From contig NZ_CP009282.1 in assembly GCF_000758605.1 (NCBI RefSeq), positions 558,001-622,000 on the forward strand: 64,000 nt of DNA, written 5' to 3'. The notes under the pieces were generated by a model. That model had not been told where the DNA came from. It did no database searches and saw nothing but the letters and a program-made list of their open reading frames with translations. The translations under genes were made by a program, and so were the position numbers. Source of the stretch: Paenibacillus sp. FSL R5-0912 (GTDB lineage Bacteria; Bacillota; Bacilli; Paenibacillales; Paenibacillaceae). Positions 26,303-35,181 of the stretch are shown here, in pieces; the stretch's first letter is position 1, and every line of letters starts with the position of its first letter.

Positions 26303-26506
26303 ATGGACAATAATGTGCTGAAAGGTAAATGGTTGCAGATCAAAGGTGAAGCCAAGAAGCAGTGGGGCCAACTGACGGATGATGACCTCGATGTAATAGA
26401 CGGCGAAAAAGATAAACTGGTAGGTAAGCTGCAGGAGCGTTACGGCCATTCCAAGGATGATGCAGAGGCGGAATACCGCAACTGGGAGCAGTCGATCCGC
26501 AGATAA
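26303..26506 (+). CDS. CsbD family stress protein
   Basis: Protein of 67 residues, the usual CsbD length. Diagnostic: GKWLQIKGEAKKQWGQLTDDDL and YGHSKDDAEAEYRNW. A small, charged, soluble helical protein, part of general stress regulons in Bacillus (SigB there); function unknown. The ribosome-binding site is AAGGAGATGAG. Confidence 0.92.
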   Translation: MDNNVLKGKWLQIKGEAKKQWGQLTDDDLDVIDGEKDKLVGKLQERYGHSKDDAEAEYRNWEQSIRR

Positions 26507-26562
26507 ACGAAGAATATGGCCTCAGATCAGATCACCACAAATGCAGGGAGAGGCGGATGTGT

Positions 26563-26829
26563 ATGAATGATTCCCTGGTCGTTACAGGCCGGATTATTGA
26601 GATTCATGCTAACCGGGTGCTGACTCAGCAAGGAGATACTATCAGCACCTATCACCCCCGGTACTATATACTGCCGGAAGCAGAGATGTGGACACCGGCC
26701 GAAGCTGATCTGAATGAGGCATCTTTTATAGAACTTGGCGGCAAAGGCGGAGCCTCCGTACCCAAAAGGCGCTGGAAGGCAAGGATGCCCTGGTTCACAC
26801 CGCAGAAGAAGAGCGCAAATCGTATCTGA
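26563..26829 (+). CDS. Hypothetical protein, 88 aa
   Basis: Frame from ATG 26563, after GGGAGAGGCGG; ATG 26557 is also possible. It starts MNDSLVVTGRIIEIHANRVLTQQGDT and ends in a basic tail, PKRRWKARMPW..QKKSANRI. The first half could be a small beta barrel. No family recognised. Its last 27 bases and stop codon form the left arm and loop of a 21-bp perfect hairpin. Confidence 0.5.
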   Translation: MNDSLVVTGRIIEIHANRVLTQQGDTISTYHPRYYILPEAEMWTPAEADLNEASFIELGGKGGASVPKRRWKARMPWFTPQKKSANRI

Positions 26830-26848
26830 TTTGCGCTCTTCTTCTGCG
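26801..26848. terminator. 21-bp perfect hairpin spanning a stop codon
   Basis: The left arm 26801-26821 and right arm 26828-26848 are perfectly complementary around a six-base loop GTATCT. The stem begins CGCAGAAGAAGAGCGC. No T-run follows the outer arm (GACAGG), but GCTCTTCTTCTGCG gives a pyrimidine-rich 3' side. Probably a transcription stop or an mRNA 3'-end stabiliser. Confidence 0.6.
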
Positions 26849-26955
26849 GACAGGCTATACATATGCAATAGCAATGTGGCTTCATGATTTCATTCCTCTA
26901 TGATAGTATAAATAATAATCGTTGTTATATCATTTTTTGCTGCAGGAGTGAGGCT

Positions 26956-28353
26956 ATGGAATATGTAAAAATATTTTTTGTAAATACCGCTTTGCTGATT
27001 ACATTGTCTTATCTGGCAAACTTAATATACAAACATACTGTGACCTATGCTTCAGAACCTGTGAAGAAAGTGAGCTGGGTCCTGCTTGCGATCTTCGCCG
27101 GTTGGGTAAGTACAATTTTCGGATATAGACTGGACGAGCATGTGATCTTTGACCTGCGGTTTGTGCCGCTTATTATTTCTACGCTGGCATACCCCCAGCC
27201 TCTGGTCCTGATCATTATTGGAGTCGGCACCGGGCTTACGCGGTTGACCTTCGGTGTTACCGAAGCAGCTGTGGTAGGCGTGCTGAATTTATCTATCCTG
27301 GGCTTCGTCTGCGCCGGCCTGAGCCTCTGGATGCAGCGTTCTTCTGCCTCTGTGATCCAAAAGGGACTAATTGCTGTCCTGGTGGTAAATGTTGTGAATG
27401 CGCTGAATATTACGGTATTTGGGGTCATCCCTGCGCAGGAATACATAACGGATATCCTGCCGGTCACGTTCCCGGCGGGCTTTGCTCTCAGTGTGCTGTT
27501 TGCGCTGATTATCCGCGACTTCCAGCTGGATCTGATGCGCACCGGACAGATCGTTAGAGCCAATGAGCTTTTGTCAGAGCAGACGGAGGAGCTTCATAAG
27601 AATAAAATCGTGCTGGAGGAGAGGGCCAAGCAGCTGATGCTTGCCTCGCAGTTCAAGTCGGAGTTCCTGGCCAATATGTCCCATGAGCTGAGAACACCAC
27701 TTAACAGTATCATTAACCTGTCCCAGCTAATTGAAGAAAGCGAAGATGAACTGAGTGTAGAAGAGCTGTCAGAATATGGAGGGATTATTCACCGCTCGGG
27801 TGAAGATCTTCTCTCACTTATTAATGATGTTCTGGACTTGTCCAAGGTAGAAGCCGGAAAACTGGATATTATTAATGAAGACTTCAATGTCAGTGAGATC
27901 CCTGATCTGCTTCTTCAGCAATTCAGTGTGGTAGCCAAACAGAAACAGCTGGCCTTCGATATTTCACTGGATGCAGACATGCCGGGGGTTATCTATACGG
28001 ATCCCCAGCGGGTGCAGCAAATTCTCCGCAATCTGCTCTCAAATGCCTTCAAGTTCACTATGACAGGCGGTGTATCGGTGAATGTCCGCGTAGTGGAACG
28101 GCAAGAGGGGCTCTCCTCGCGGAAATGGGTCGCCTTTGAGGTGCAGGATACCGGGATTGGCATTCCCCCGGAGAAGCATGATCTGATCTTTGAAGCGTTC
28201 GAGCAGGCGGATTCAAATATCAGCCGTAAGTATGGCGGCACGGGGCTTGGCTTGTCGATCAGCAATGATCTGGCCAGACTGCTTGGCGGGTTCATTACCC
28301 TGCACAGCCGCGAGGGACAGGGAAGCTTATTCTCCCTGTATTTGCCGCTATAA
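26956..28353 (+). CDS. 5TM-type sensor histidine kinase
   Basis: Protein of 465 residues. The start is ATG 26956 after GGAGTGAGG; the longer frame from 26884 has no such site. It has about six N-terminal helices, with the LGTGLTRLTFG element typical of 5TM receptors of the LytS type, then a coiled coil (about 195-235), HisKA with phospho-acceptor His in ANMSHELRTPLNSI, and HATPase with N-box LLSNAFKFT, G1 DTGIGIP and G2 GGTGLGLSI. No response regulator is adjacent, so its partner is elsewhere. The stimulus is unknown. Confidence 0.88.
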   Translation: MEYVKIFFVNTALLITLSYLANLIYKHTVTYASEPVKKVSWVLLAIFAGWVSTIFGYRLDEHVIFDLRFVPLIISTLAYPQPLVLIIIGVGTGLTRLTFGVTEAAVVGVLNLSILGFVCAGLSLWMQRSSASVIQKGLIAVLVVNVVNALNITVFGVIPAQEYITDILPVTFPAGFALSVLFALIIRDFQLDLMRTGQIVRANELLSEQTEELHKNKIVLEERAKQLMLASQFKSEFLANMSHELRTPLNSIINLSQLIEESEDELSVEELSEYGGIIHRSGEDLLSLINDVLDLSKVEAGKLDIINEDFNVSEIPDLLLQQFSVVAKQKQLAFDISLDADMPGVIYTDPQRVQQILRNLLSNAFKFTMTGGVSVNVRVVERQEGLSSRKWVAFEVQDTGIGIPPEKHDLIFEAFEQADSNISRKYGGTGLGLSISNDLARLLGGFITLHSREGQGSLFSLYLPL

Positions 28354-28406
28354 CCTTAGAGTATGGGTAGATTCCGGGCTCCAACTTTATTTGTGATTTC
28401 GGTGTA

Positions 28407-28434
28407 TTGACAGGAGATTGATGCGGAGTAGAAT
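28407..28434 (+). promoter_or_regulatory. Promoter of the MFS gene
   Basis: TTGACA and TAGAAT are separated by 16 bases, about 35 bases before the start codon. Confidence 0.55.
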
Positions 28435-28470
28435 GAAGCAAAAGCCGCATCAAAGGAGTGTTATCACCCC

Positions 28471-29745
28471 ATGAACATCATGAGAAACCGGCCGCTGCGG
28501 AACCGCTCCAAGGAAGTACGCAAGGCCTCGATACACCGCAAGAATCTGCAGATCGCTACTTTTGAGGGGATACCATCCACAATATTTCAGGTGCTGCTGC
28601 AGGGGCAGTTCCTGACAGGCTTTCTGTTATATTTGGGGGCGAGCTCCAGTCAGATCGGATTCGTCCTGGCACTTACCACACTGGTGAACGTAGCGCAGAT
28701 TGGCGTAGCCTTCCTGATCCAGAAGCTGCCAAGCCGCAAATGGGCTATGGTGACTTTTATCGGCCTGCACAGACTGCTCTGGGGATCCACCGGTCTTGTG
28801 CCGTTTATTTTTCCGCAAGAGTACTGGGTTACTGCTTTCATAGTAATGTATACCATAGCATTCATTGCTAATACGGCAGGCGGTGTGCTGTGGAGTTCTG
28901 TCATCAGCGACCTGGTTCCGGCACGGGTCAGAGGCCGGTATTTCGGCATCCGGAATACGTTTCTGAATGCACTGGGAAGCCTGGTAATGTATGGGGGCGG
29001 CATTATTCTGGACCGTTATCCGGGTGGACACGGGTTTCTAATTCTGTATATTGTCGTATGGATTTTCTCAATCTCGAATATTGTTGTTTTCTTCTTCTAT
29101 CCGGATGTGCCGTTTGAGAAGTCAGAAGAAAAAGATTTTCTGCCGATGCTCAAAAAACCGCTTCACGATAAGCTGTTTATGAAGTCCACCCTGTTCCTGT
29201 CCGCATGGCTGCTGCTGCAGAATCTGACCGTGCCGCTGTATTCCTATGTGATGCTTCAGCTGCTTCATATCAATTATGAGAAGCTGTCACTGCTCAATGT
29301 ATCGCAGACGATCTTCATGATGGGGAGCTTCTATGTATGGGGTAACCTGAACGCCAAATACAGCAACAAAAGGCTGCTGCTCTGGACCCTGCCGATCATC
29401 GCGCTCTCCTCCCTGATGTGGGGACTGCTATCCGTACTGCCGATGCTACCGGTTCTGTTTGCCGCGCATATTGTATTTGGCATGGGCGTAGGCGGCTTCA
29501 ACCAGCTGGCCTTCAATTTCATTATCGGGGATACGCCGAAGAAGGAACGGCCGATGTATATGGCTATGTATGCGGCGCTCACCGGCCTCGCGGCATTTTT
29601 TGGTCCGCTGCTGGGCGGCCGGATCTACGAATGGATTAAGAACTGGCCCGAATGGACGCAGGTGTATGGAATGCAGCTTGTGGTAGGGACGCTGATGATC
29701 ACGTTGGCGCTGCTGCTGGGCCGGCGTATTTTGCGGGATGAATAG
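28471..29745 (+). CDS. MFS transporter
   Basis: Protein of 424 residues with 12 predicted helices and a basic N-terminus (NRPLRNRSKEVRKASIHRKN). It has the MFS loop VRGRYFGIRN between helices 4 and 5 and a 6+6 arrangement, with a charged middle loop FEKSEEKDFLPMLKKPL. The ribosome-binding site AAAGGAGTG precedes the ATG. The substrate cannot be inferred; an exporter role is usual for this shape. Confidence 0.85.
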   Translation: MNIMRNRPLRNRSKEVRKASIHRKNLQIATFEGIPSTIFQVLLQGQFLTGFLLYLGASSSQIGFVLALTTLVNVAQIGVAFLIQKLPSRKWAMVTFIGLHRLLWGSTGLVPFIFPQEYWVTAFIVMYTIAFIANTAGGVLWSSVISDLVPARVRGRYFGIRNTFLNALGSLVMYGGGIILDRYPGGHGFLILYIVVWIFSISNIVVFFFYPDVPFEKSEEKDFLPMLKKPLHDKLFMKSTLFLSAWLLLQNLTVPLYSYVMLQLLHINYEKLSLLNVSQTIFMMGSFYVWGNLNAKYSNKRLLLWTLPIIALSSLMWGLLSVLPMLPVLFAAHIVFGMGVGGFNQLAFNFIIGDTPKKERPMYMAMYAALTGLAAFFGPLLGGRIYEWIKNWPEWTQVYGMQLVVGTLMITLALLLGRRILRDE

Positions 29746-29774
29746 AAGAATATTCTGAATAAGGAGGCAGCCCG

Positions 29775-30437
29775 GTGACAAGAATTGCGGTAGTATTGGG
29801 AGCCACGGGTCTGGTAGGCAGGGCACTGACGGAGGATTTGCTGAACGGGGATTGGGACGAGGTCCGCGTACTGGTGCGCCGGCCGCTGCAATTGGAGCAT
29901 AAGAGGCTCAAGCAGATTGAGACCGATTGGGAACAGCTGGAGCAATATAAGGAGCAGTTCGCCGGAGTATACGCGGTGTTCTGCTGCCTGGGAACTACGA
30001 TTAAGCAGGCAGGTTCACAGGAGCAATTCGAGAAGGTGGATCTGGACTATCCGCTTGCTGCTGCGGCTCTGGCCAAGGCCTATGGTGTGAAGCAGTTCCT
30101 GGCAGTGTCCTCAATAGGAGCGAACGCGAAATCGCGCAACTTCTACAGCCGGACCAAGGGGCGGGCAGAGGACGGGCTGATTGCTGCCGGATTCCACGGC
30201 TTACATCTGTTCCGGCCTTCGCTGCTGCTGGGAGAACGCGAGGAATTCAGGCTGGGAGAACGTGTCGCTTCCGTAATCATGAGGGGGTTGGATTTCGCTA
30301 TGGTCGGCCAAGCTGCGAAGTACCGGGCAATCCCCGCTGCCAAGGTGGCGCGGGCGATGAGGAATATTGCCCTTGCCGATACAGGCGGCGTGCATATTTA
30401 TACCAATGATGTGATTCATGTGATCGGCAAGCATTAG
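29775..30437 (+). CDS. NAD(P)H-binding oxidoreductase (atypical SDR)
   Basis: Protein of 220 residues from GTG 29775, nine bases after AAGGAGG. The Rossmann motif VVLGATGLVGRAL lies at the N-terminus, followed by VRVLVRRPL, AVFCCLGTT, FLAVSSIGAN and YSRTKGRAE (Y-x-x-x-K). This is the HTATIP2/YwnB-like group of NAD(P)-binding epimerase-like proteins. The substrate is unknown. It is 30 bases after the MFS gene and likely co-transcribed with it. Confidence 0.85.
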   Translation: MTRIAVVLGATGLVGRALTEDLLNGDWDEVRVLVRRPLQLEHKRLKQIETDWEQLEQYKEQFAGVYAVFCCLGTTIKQAGSQEQFEKVDLDYPLAAAALAKAYGVKQFLAVSSIGANAKSRNFYSRTKGRAEDGLIAAGFHGLHLFRPSLLLGEREEFRLGERVASVIMRGLDFAMVGQAAKYRAIPAAKVARAMRNIALADTGGVHIYTNDVIHVIGKH

Positions 30438-30545
30438 ATCTTCAGCAGGTTTGCAATAAACAGACCTCAGGACTTACAATGAAACATAAAATGATATGTA
30501 CATAACGGCCCGCAGGCTGCGTACAACAAGCAGGAGGAGCGAGAC

Positions 30546-30926
30546 ATGAGTAAAAAGCAGGTAGCAACGAGCAAAGCCCCGGGGGCCATCGGACCGTACA
30601 GCCAGGCAATCACCGCCGGCAACTGGGTGTACACCTCCGGCCAGCTTGGTATGGACCCGGAAACGGCAGCACTGGCGGACAATGTGCAAGAGCAAGCGCG
30701 CCAGTCGCTTAGCAATGTGAAGGCCATTCTTGAAGAGGCCGGGGCATCCATGGAGCATGTAGTCAAAACAACGGTATATCTGAAGGATATGAATGATTTC
30801 GCAGCTGTTAATGAAGTATACGCCACTTTCTTTACTGAGCCTTATCCGGCCCGCAGCGCAGTCGAAGTGGCGCGTCTGCCGAAGGATGCACTTGTTGAGA
30901 TCGAAGCGGTAGCACGCAAAAAATAA
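30546..30926 (+). CDS. ridA: RidA family enamine/imine deaminase
   Basis: Protein of 126 residues, the standard RidA length. Signature: APGAIGPYSQAI, WVYTSGQLGMDP, KTTVYLKDMNDFA, and the active-site Arg in YPARSAVEVARLPKDA with ALVEIEAVA at the end. RidA hydrolyses reactive 2-aminoacrylate and related imines released by PLP enzymes. The ribosome-binding site is AGGAGG. It has its own terminator. Confidence 0.95.
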   Translation: MSKKQVATSKAPGAIGPYSQAITAGNWVYTSGQLGMDPETAALADNVQEQARQSLSNVKAILEEAGASMEHVVKTTVYLKDMNDFAAVNEVYATFFTEPYPARSAVEVARLPKDALVEIEAVARKK

Positions 30927-30961
30927 GCCTTACTGAAGATAGAACCCGAAATGCCGGGCCG

Positions 30962-30998
30962 AATCCCATGTACCTCTTTGCAGGTGCGTGGGATTTTT
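30962..30998 (+). terminator. Intrinsic terminator of ridA
   Basis: Arms AATCCCATGTACCT and AGGTGCGTGGGATT, then T5 in all. Confidence 0.85.
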
Positions 30999-31048
30999 GC
31001 TGCGGATTAGTGTGGAATAATGAAATCGGCCGGTAAGCCGGCAATGAT

Positions 31049-31089
31049 AAAGGCTGTCCCGACCCTATACAGGAGCGGGGCAGCCTTAT
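31049..31089 (-). terminator. Terminator of the TspO-like gene
   Basis: Arms AAGGCTGTCCC and GGGGCAGCCTT, near-symmetric, lying 20 bases past the stop of the minus-strand gene. Confidence 0.7.
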
Positions 31090-31107
31090 GTCTTTTCACC
31101 GATATCG

Positions 31108-31872
31108 TCAATATCTGCTGCGGGTACGCGGCGGGGTGAGCAGCAGCCAGATGCTGTAGAGCAGCAGAAGTCCTGCAGCAATCAGCCCGGTGAAGAAAAT
31201 ATTATCTGTATCCTTCTGTTCAATAGCAATGGCAATGAAGGCCCAGACGAAGACGAGCGGATAAATGCTGTCCCGGTGAGGGAAGCTTACAATAACAGCC
31301 AGCACTGCACCTACACAGAGCATAATTACAGCCCAGAGTGAATCGCTTAGCCCGAAGCCGTCCCAGTTGTTCTTCTCCAGCACGATGCTGACATTAACGA
31401 TGGTAGCTACAGAGATCCAGCCGAGATAAATGCTGAAGGGCAGTCTAACCAGCCATTTCTCGCCGGAGGTAGGGTCCGGGATGCTGCGGGTACGGCGGTA
31501 GATTACAATCAGTGAAACCAGCATAAGCACCATGGCAACCAGCGACAGCTCAATGTACAAATAATGCCAGAGAAATAGCCAGCCCATATTAAATATACAG
31601 CTGAGCACGAACCAGATGCCTATATGCTGCACGGAATCTCTGCCTCCGGTATCACTGCGGAACTGATAAATAATGAACCCGGCGAGCAGCAGGTAGATCA
31701 GAGACCAGATGGAGAATGCGTAGCCGGCCGGTGTAATGTAAGTATGATATCTGTCTGAAATTTCTCCAGTACTGTTCCCGCCAAGCGGCAGCGCCACCGA
31801 CAGCGTATTGACGGCAATCATGCCGAGGTACAGCAGCAGATTCCACCACTTATAAGGATTGCTTCTTCTCAT
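31108..31872 (-). CDS. TspO/MBR-related tryptophan-rich membrane protein
   Basis: Protein of 254 residues with about eight helices. The start is ATG 31872, eight bases after GGGAG. The conserved core PAGYAFSIWSLIYLLLAGF and many Trp residues (NMGWLFLWHYLY, LGWISVATIVN) mark the TspO/tryptophan-rich sensory group, long variant. Such proteins bind tetrapyrroles or cholesterol-like ligands; the role in Bacillales is unknown. Confidence 0.75.
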   Translation of the reverse strand: MRRSNPYKWWNLLLYLGMIAVNTLSVALPLGGNSTGEISDRYHTYITPAGYAFSIWSLIYLLLAGFIIYQFRSDTGGRDSVQHIGIWFVLSCIFNMGWLFLWHYLYIELSLVAMVLMLVSLIVIYRRTRSIPDPTSGEKWLVRLPFSIYLGWISVATIVNVSIVLEKNNWDGFGLSDSLWAVIMLCVGAVLAVIVSFPHRDSIYPLVFVWAFIAIAIEQKDTDNIFFTGLIAAGLLLLYSIWLLLTPPRTRSRY

Positions 31873-32097
31873 TCTTGTCACTCCCTAAATTAGGTTATTT
31901 AGCATGTGCCTATCCTTGGCCTACATAGAATATACCCGCTTTAACAGCAATTAAGACTATCTCCCGCAAAAAAATGACCAACAGGTCATGAATTTAACGG
32001 ATAGCATTCCGTAAGCTCGGGGTAATATGTAGAGAAGAAGAGCTAATACGGGAACGATGAAGATCAAGCAGGCAATAGCCGAAGGGGGACAAAAGGC

Positions 32098-34545
32098 ATG
32101 GAGAGCAGCGAGGCGATACGCCCTGAGAAGATGGGACCACTCGTAATGAAGGAGACTTGGAACACTCCGGGAAGCGTGGTTTCCTGGGAACGGTCGGAGA
32201 ATGTTTATATCTGCCGGGGGGAATGCGCGGGGGTTGTCTTTATCTTTTTGAGCGATGATATGTTCCGGATGAAAGTCTTCCATGGTGAGGTTCCGGACCT
32301 GACCACATCGGAGGCGGTGATGAATGAGAGCTGTATCCCGCATCTGTTTCCTGTGGATGAGACAGAGGATCAGCTAATCTTCACCACAAGTGCCATCCGG
32401 CTGATTATCGAGAAAACATCGTTTCTTCTCCGTGTGGAGAATACCTCGGGCACGGTGATTATGCAGCAGAATCTGACCAGCTGGAACCCGCGCGGTGCGA
32501 GTCATGCGGAGTATGATATGCAGCCGGATTCGCATTTTTACGGACTGGGTGAGAAGTCAAGCTTCCTCGATAAACGCGGGGAGCGTTATACGAACTGGAA
32601 TACCGATGTTTTTGCCCCGCATCTGCCGGAGATTGAAGCGCTCTATGAGTCTATTCCGCTGCTCATTCACATGCACGGCGATCTCACCTACGGATTATTT
32701 CTGGACAATACGGGGCGGAGTGATTTCGACATGCGTTCGCATGGCGTTGCTTTTACTATTGGCTGCTCTACGGGGGAATATGACATTTATTTCATTAACG
32801 GGCCCGAGATGAAGGATGTTGTCAAAAGATACACCTCGCTCACCGGCCGGATTGCGCTTCCGCCTAAATGGGCGATCGGCTACCATCAGTCACGCTACAG
32901 CTATATGAACCAGCAGGAGGTGCTACAGCTTGCCCGGACCTTCCGTGAGAAGCATATTCCGTGTGATGTCATTTATCTCGATATCCATTATATGGACGAG
33001 TACCGCGTATTCACCTTTGACCCCGTCAACTTCCCGGACCCGCAGAGAATGATCTCAGAACTCGGGGAGCTGGGTGTGCGGATCGTGCCCATTGTGGATC
33101 CCGGTGTCAAAAAAGACCCCAAATACGAGGTGTATAAGCAAGGTGTGCTGGAGAAGCATTTCTGCCGCCGTCTGGAGGGCGATATCTTCTTCGGCGAGGT
33201 CTGGCCGGGGATCAGCGCATTCCCCGATTTCAGCGACAGCCGGACCGCCGAGTGGTGGGGCGACCTGCACAAGTATTACACGGACCTGGGCATCCAGGGG
33301 ATCTGGAATGATATGAACGAGCCGGCGGTCTTCAATGAGACCAAGACGATGGATCTCGATGTGATGCATTTCAACAACGGCAGGCCCGTTACCCATGAGG
33401 AATACCACAATCTGTACGGGATGATGATGTCAAAAGCAACGTATGAGGGACTGGCCGAGCATATGGGGGGCGAGCGTCCTTTTGTGCTGACCCGTGCCGG
33501 GTATGCGGGCATTCAGCGGTATGCCGCCGTCTGGACCGGGGATAACCGCAGCTTCTGGGAGCATATGGCGATGGCGATGCCGATGGTGCTGAATATGGGG
33601 CTGTCGGGGCTGGCGTTCTCGGGGCCGGATATCGGCGGATTCGCCCATCATACGTCTGCACAGCTGCTGGTGCGCTGGACGCAAATGGGCGTCTTTTTCC
33701 CATACTGCCGCAATCATTCCTCCATCGGAACGCTGCGTCAGGAGCCCTGGTCCTTCGGGGAAGAAGTGGAGGGGATTCTGCGCGAATTCATCGGACTGAG
33801 GTACCGCTGGATGCCGCATTTATACAATCTGTTTCATGAGGCGGAGATGTGCGGGCTGCCTGTGATCCGTCCGCTTATCCTTGAATATCCGCGTGACCCG
33901 CATGTGACCAATCTGTGCGATCAGTTCCTGCTTGGCGAGAATGTGCTGATTGCCCCTGTCTACCGCCCGGATACAGATCACCGCTCGGTCTACCTGCCCG
34001 AAGGCTGCTGGATTGACTATTGGGACGGGAAGATTCACGAAGGCGGCCGTCATATTCTTGCTGCTGCGCCGCTGCATATTATGCCGATGTATGTGAAGGC
34101 AGGCAGCTTCACGGCCGAAGGTCCGCTGAAGCAGTATGCGCTGGAGGACACGGAAGAGACGGTCACCTTCCATCTGTACGGAGCGGAAGCTGCCCAAGGA
34201 TTCTCGGCGGCATTCAAGCTGTATGAGGATGACGGGCACAGCTTCGGTTACCGTAAAGGGGAATATACAGAGCTTGCCGTGCAGGCTACAGGTACCGAAG
34301 GTGCCCTGGTGCTGCAATGGGGATATGGCGTGCATGATTATAAGCCGCGCCGGGAGATGCTGCGGTTTGCGCTCTGTTATCCGTTCTTCACCGTGGCGGC
34401 GGTGGACGGACTTGAGGAGATCACCCTGGAACAGCTGGAGGAAGGCAAAGCGGGCTGGGTTTATAACGGCAGGAAAGGTGCGATTATTGTACAGGTAACG
34501 GATGCTGCCGACGGCGGGGAGCTGCGGATTCAAGCGAACAAGTAA
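32098..34545 (+). CDS. Glycoside hydrolase family 31 alpha-glucosidase
   Basis: Protein of 815 residues, cytoplasmic (no signal peptide). The start is ATG 32098 after GAAGGGGGAC. It has a GH31 N-terminal beta-sandwich, then a (beta/alpha)8 domain with nucleophile Asp405 in GIWNDMNEP and the acid/base Asp482 in WTGDNRSFW, plus GPDIGGF and RNHSS; a C-terminal beta-sandwich (about 640-815) follows. GH31 enzymes of this kind release glucose from the non-reducing end of alpha-glucans or isomaltose. It stands alone, with its own terminator, and no sugar transporter adjoins. Confidence 0.93.
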   Translation: MESSEAIRPEKMGPLVMKETWNTPGSVVSWERSENVYICRGECAGVVFIFLSDDMFRMKVFHGEVPDLTTSEAVMNESCIPHLFPVDETEDQLIFTTSAIRLIIEKTSFLLRVENTSGTVIMQQNLTSWNPRGASHAEYDMQPDSHFYGLGEKSSFLDKRGERYTNWNTDVFAPHLPEIEALYESIPLLIHMHGDLTYGLFLDNTGRSDFDMRSHGVAFTIGCSTGEYDIYFINGPEMKDVVKRYTSLTGRIALPPKWAIGYHQSRYSYMNQQEVLQLARTFREKHIPCDVIYLDIHYMDEYRVFTFDPVNFPDPQRMISELGELGVRIVPIVDPGVKKDPKYEVYKQGVLEKHFCRRLEGDIFFGEVWPGISAFPDFSDSRTAEWWGDLHKYYTDLGIQGIWNDMNEPAVFNETKTMDLDVMHFNNGRPVTHEEYHNLYGMMMSKATYEGLAEHMGGERPFVLTRAGYAGIQRYAAVWTGDNRSFWEHMAMAMPMVLNMGLSGLAFSGPDIGGFAHHTSAQLLVRWTQMGVFFPYCRNHSSIGTLRQEPWSFGEEVEGILREFIGLRYRWMPHLYNLFHEAEMCGLPVIRPLILEYPRDPHVTNLCDQFLLGENVLIAPVYRPDTDHRSVYLPEGCWIDYWDGKIHEGGRHILAAAPLHIMPMYVKAGSFTAEGPLKQYALEDTEETVTFHLYGAEAAQGFSAAFKLYEDDGHSFGYRKGEYTELAVQATGTEGALVLQWGYGVHDYKPRREMLRFALCYPFFTVAAVDGLEEITLEQLEEGKAGWVYNGRKGAIIVQVTDAADGGELRIQANK

Positions 34546-34559
34546 CCCCTTTAGTTTAT

Positions 34560-34603
34560 AAAGAGCCGGCTTCGCCTTGCAAAGAGGGGGCGGACGGTTC
34601 TTT
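34560..34603 (+). terminator. Terminator of the GH31 gene
   Basis: Arms AAAGAGCC and GGTTCTTT with inner CGCC/GGCG pairs, and a short T-run included in the right arm. Confidence 0.65.
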
Positions 34604-34729
34604 GTGTTGCCTGGAAAAAATCAGTTCTGTCGGACACGGACGATGCAAAGGACCGGAATAAGTGGATTATCTCCACCTGCTGGCTGATGACGGGCCCGCT
34701 GATAAACAACAGTTGGAAAAAGAGCACTT

Positions 34730-34815
34730 AAATTTCTGCATAAAATACAACATTCCTTTCGGAAACCTTCTTATTATGGGATCAAAGAGTTGTAATACAT
34801 ACAACATTTTGAATT
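34730..34815. repeat. Intergenic ATACAACATT repeat copy
   Basis: CTGCATAAAATACAACATTCC-like sequence at about 34737-34757, and GTAATACATACAACATTTTG about 35 bases later. The first phrase matches the minus strand near 21140. It lies in a 636-base gap (34546-35181) that otherwise holds three CTGCAGA/GTGCAGA elements (about 34958-34985) and an inverted repeat GCTGTAC/GTACAGC (35064-35091) before the helicase gene. Confidence 0.45.
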
Positions 34816-35181
34816 ATTTGATCTGACCACCGTTGATTGAACGGGTGCTTGTTTAAAATTAGTCATAAATACGGACTTCAAGCAGCTGCGACTGGGTCTG
34901 AGAGGCCTCTCCGGAATGCTGCCGGAACTGCGGATGAGGGAGATTTGCAAAAGAATCTGCAGATTTTCTGCAGAAAACGTGCAGAAAAGTTTTTAAATGT
35001 AGACTTTTTCGTATAAGATGAAGGGATGAAGAAAAAAGTTGCAGTGATAACCACAATGGGATGGCTGTACAGTTACTGCTGCTAGTACAGCTTCATAATA
35101 TATTTCTCGCAGAGAAGGAAACAGTCTTCCCGCTGGGACGGACTGGCTCTTTCTGTTTGCTTAAAAGAATGGAGATCATCA

